A stretch of DNA of 64,000 nt from contig DEZB01000034.1 in NCBI GenBank assembly GCA_002364735.1, forward strand, positions 1 to 64,000, read 5' to 3'. Under the pieces are notes generated by a model. That model saw nothing but the letters and a program-made list of their open reading frames with translations, ran no database searches and was not told the DNA's origin. The stretch is from Bacteroidales bacterium UBA3143 (GTDB lineage Bacteria; Bacteroidota; Bacteroidia; Bacteroidales; Dysgonomonadaceae). Shown piece by piece: positions 63,224-64,000 of the stretch (position 1 is its first letter; each line of letters opens with the position of its first letter). The position numbers and the translations under genes are program-made.

Positions 63224-64000
63224 ATGACACAAAAAGGAAAAATAGGGGTAACAACAGATAACATATTCCCCATTATTAAAAAGTTTTTATACAGCGATCA
63301 CGAAATCTTCTTACGTGAGTTAGTATCAAATGCAGTTGACGCAACGCAAAAATTGAAGACCATTGCATCAATGGGTGATTTCAAAGGTGAGTTAGGCGAT
63401 CTTACAATTCACATTTATATTGATAAGGAAGCTGGTACAATCACTATATCGGATAGAGGAATTGGTATGACTGCTGATGAGATTGATAAATACATTAATG
63501 AAATTGCATTATCCTCAGCAAATGATTTTCTTGATAAATATAAAGATAACGCACATGCCATTATTGGGCATTTTGGTCTTGGGTTCTATTCAGCCTTCAT
63601 GGTTTCTAAGAAAGTAGAAATTATAACACAATCATATCAAGAAAACAGTCAAGCTGTTAAATGGTCGTGTGATGGTACACCAGAATACACAATTGAGAAA
63701 ATAGAAAAGGAGTCTCGCGGAACAGACATCGTATTACATATAGATGATGAGAACAAAGACTTTTTGAAAAAAGAAAAAATTGAATCATTATTAAATAAAT
63801 ACTGTAAGTTTCTGCCTATACCCATCGCTTTTGGTAAAAAACAGGAATGGAAAGAGGACAAACATGTAGAAACAGACGAAGACAACGTAATAAATAACAC
63901 CACACCTGCGTGGACGCGCAAACCAACAGAACTGAAGGATGAAGACTACATGAACTTCTATCGTGAGTTATATCCTTTTGCTGAAGAACCATTGTTCTGG
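63224..64000 (+). CDS. htpG: Molecular chaperone HtpG (Hsp90), N-terminal part
   Basis: The frame opens at an ATG (63224) and stays open to the window end (259 codons), so the gene is cut. GHKL ATPase motifs are visible: RELVSNAVDATQK, ISDRGIGMTADEI and IGHFGLGFYSAFMVS. These bind ATP in Hsp90. A full protein would need about 420 further residues. A sigma-54-like promoter lies just upstream. Confidence 0.96.
   Translation, partial: MTQKGKIGVTTDNIFPIIKKFLYSDHEIFLRELVSNAVDATQKLKTIASMGDFKGELGDLTIHIYIDKEAGTITISDRGIGMTADEIDKYINEIALSSANDFLDKYKDNAHAIIGHFGLGFYSAFMVSKKVEIITQSYQENSQAVKWSCDGTPEYTIEKIEKESRGTDIVLHIDDENKDFLKKEKIESLLNKYCKFLPIPIAFGKKQEWKEDKHVETDEDNVINNTTPAWTRKPTELKDEDYMNFYRELYPFAEEPLFW

Overview
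The window looks like chromosomal DNA of a low-GC member of the Bacteroidetes, most likely order Bacteroidales. The evidence is the set of protein families (split 5'-nucleotidase, GH3/beta-lactamase fusion, ExbB/ExbD/ExbD plus TonB, anaerobic sulfatase maturase, sialidase with FRIP and Asp boxes), the frequent promoters of the Bacteroides type (TTTG about 19-20 bp upstream of TAnnTTTG), and the phylum-style small SRP RNA. I cannot name the genus from the sequence alone. Most of the window is housekeeping, and the accessory material is limited to one insertion sequence, the tail of a probable mobile-element gene at the left edge, and several unusual intergenic repeat arrays.

Layout. 1-370: tail of a DUF6371/toprim-like gene and its terminator. 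0.4-7.5 kb (minus): dxs-trkA-trkH operon and recQ. 7.8-11.5 kb (minus): tig, clpP, clpX (protein folding and proteolysis). 11.9-17.6 kb (plus): an envelope/nucleotide operon of two split 5'-nucleotidase halves, a GH3/beta-lactamase fusion and aroB. 17.7-17.9 kb: 42-bp tandem repeats. 18.0-20.8 kb (minus): HAD phosphatase, sodium:solute symporter, engB. 20.8-22.2 kb: lipid/diacylglycerol kinase, then an eight-unit 41-bp repeat array. 22.3-27.1 kb: ovoA (ovothiol synthesis), a GNAT acetyltransferase, a polysaccharide deacetylase lipoprotein and a TIGR01777 epimerase. 27.3-31.4 kb: three small predicted outer-membrane proteins with an IS1634-like element among them. 31.6-35.1 kb: a FUSC-family membrane protein, a palindrome-rich intergenic region and a YugP-type zinc protease. 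35.4-38.6 kb (minus): a glycosidase-like GHL10 protein, then a Fur-family regulator overlapping purA. 38.8-43.3 kb: an SDR dehydrogenase, a flippase-like membrane protein, gcvT and pepT. 43.6 kb: SRP RNA. 44.0-46.7 kb: DoxX, anaerobic sulfatase-maturase-type radical SAM enzyme, peroxiredoxin. 46.9-53.0 kb (minus): exbB/unknown/exbD/exbD, tRNA-Ser, tatD with an unknown partner, polyprenyl synthase and tonB. 53.2-57.2 kb (minus): hpt, a DCC-family redox protein, an NCS2 permease and a sialidase. 57.3-64 kb: an unknown coiled protein, trmN6, lon, an ECF sigma factor and the start of htpG.

The genes suggest a cell that energises TonB-dependent outer-membrane uptake, scavenges host-like glycans (sialidase, hexosaminidase) and nucleosides or bases (5'-nucleotidase, NCS2 permease, hpt), recycles cell wall, and maintains redox defence (ovothiol, peroxiredoxin). 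The observations most worth following are: a sigma-54-type -24/-12 element in front of htpG with a near match before lon; two regular intergenic tandem-repeat arrays (42 and 41 bp) plus a third, related site; a palindromic CACCGCGGTG repeat region; an NCS2 permease whose conserved N-terminus lies upstream of any ATG; and a promoter overlapping the longest start of the HAD gene. I did not find a clear new defence or biosynthetic system.
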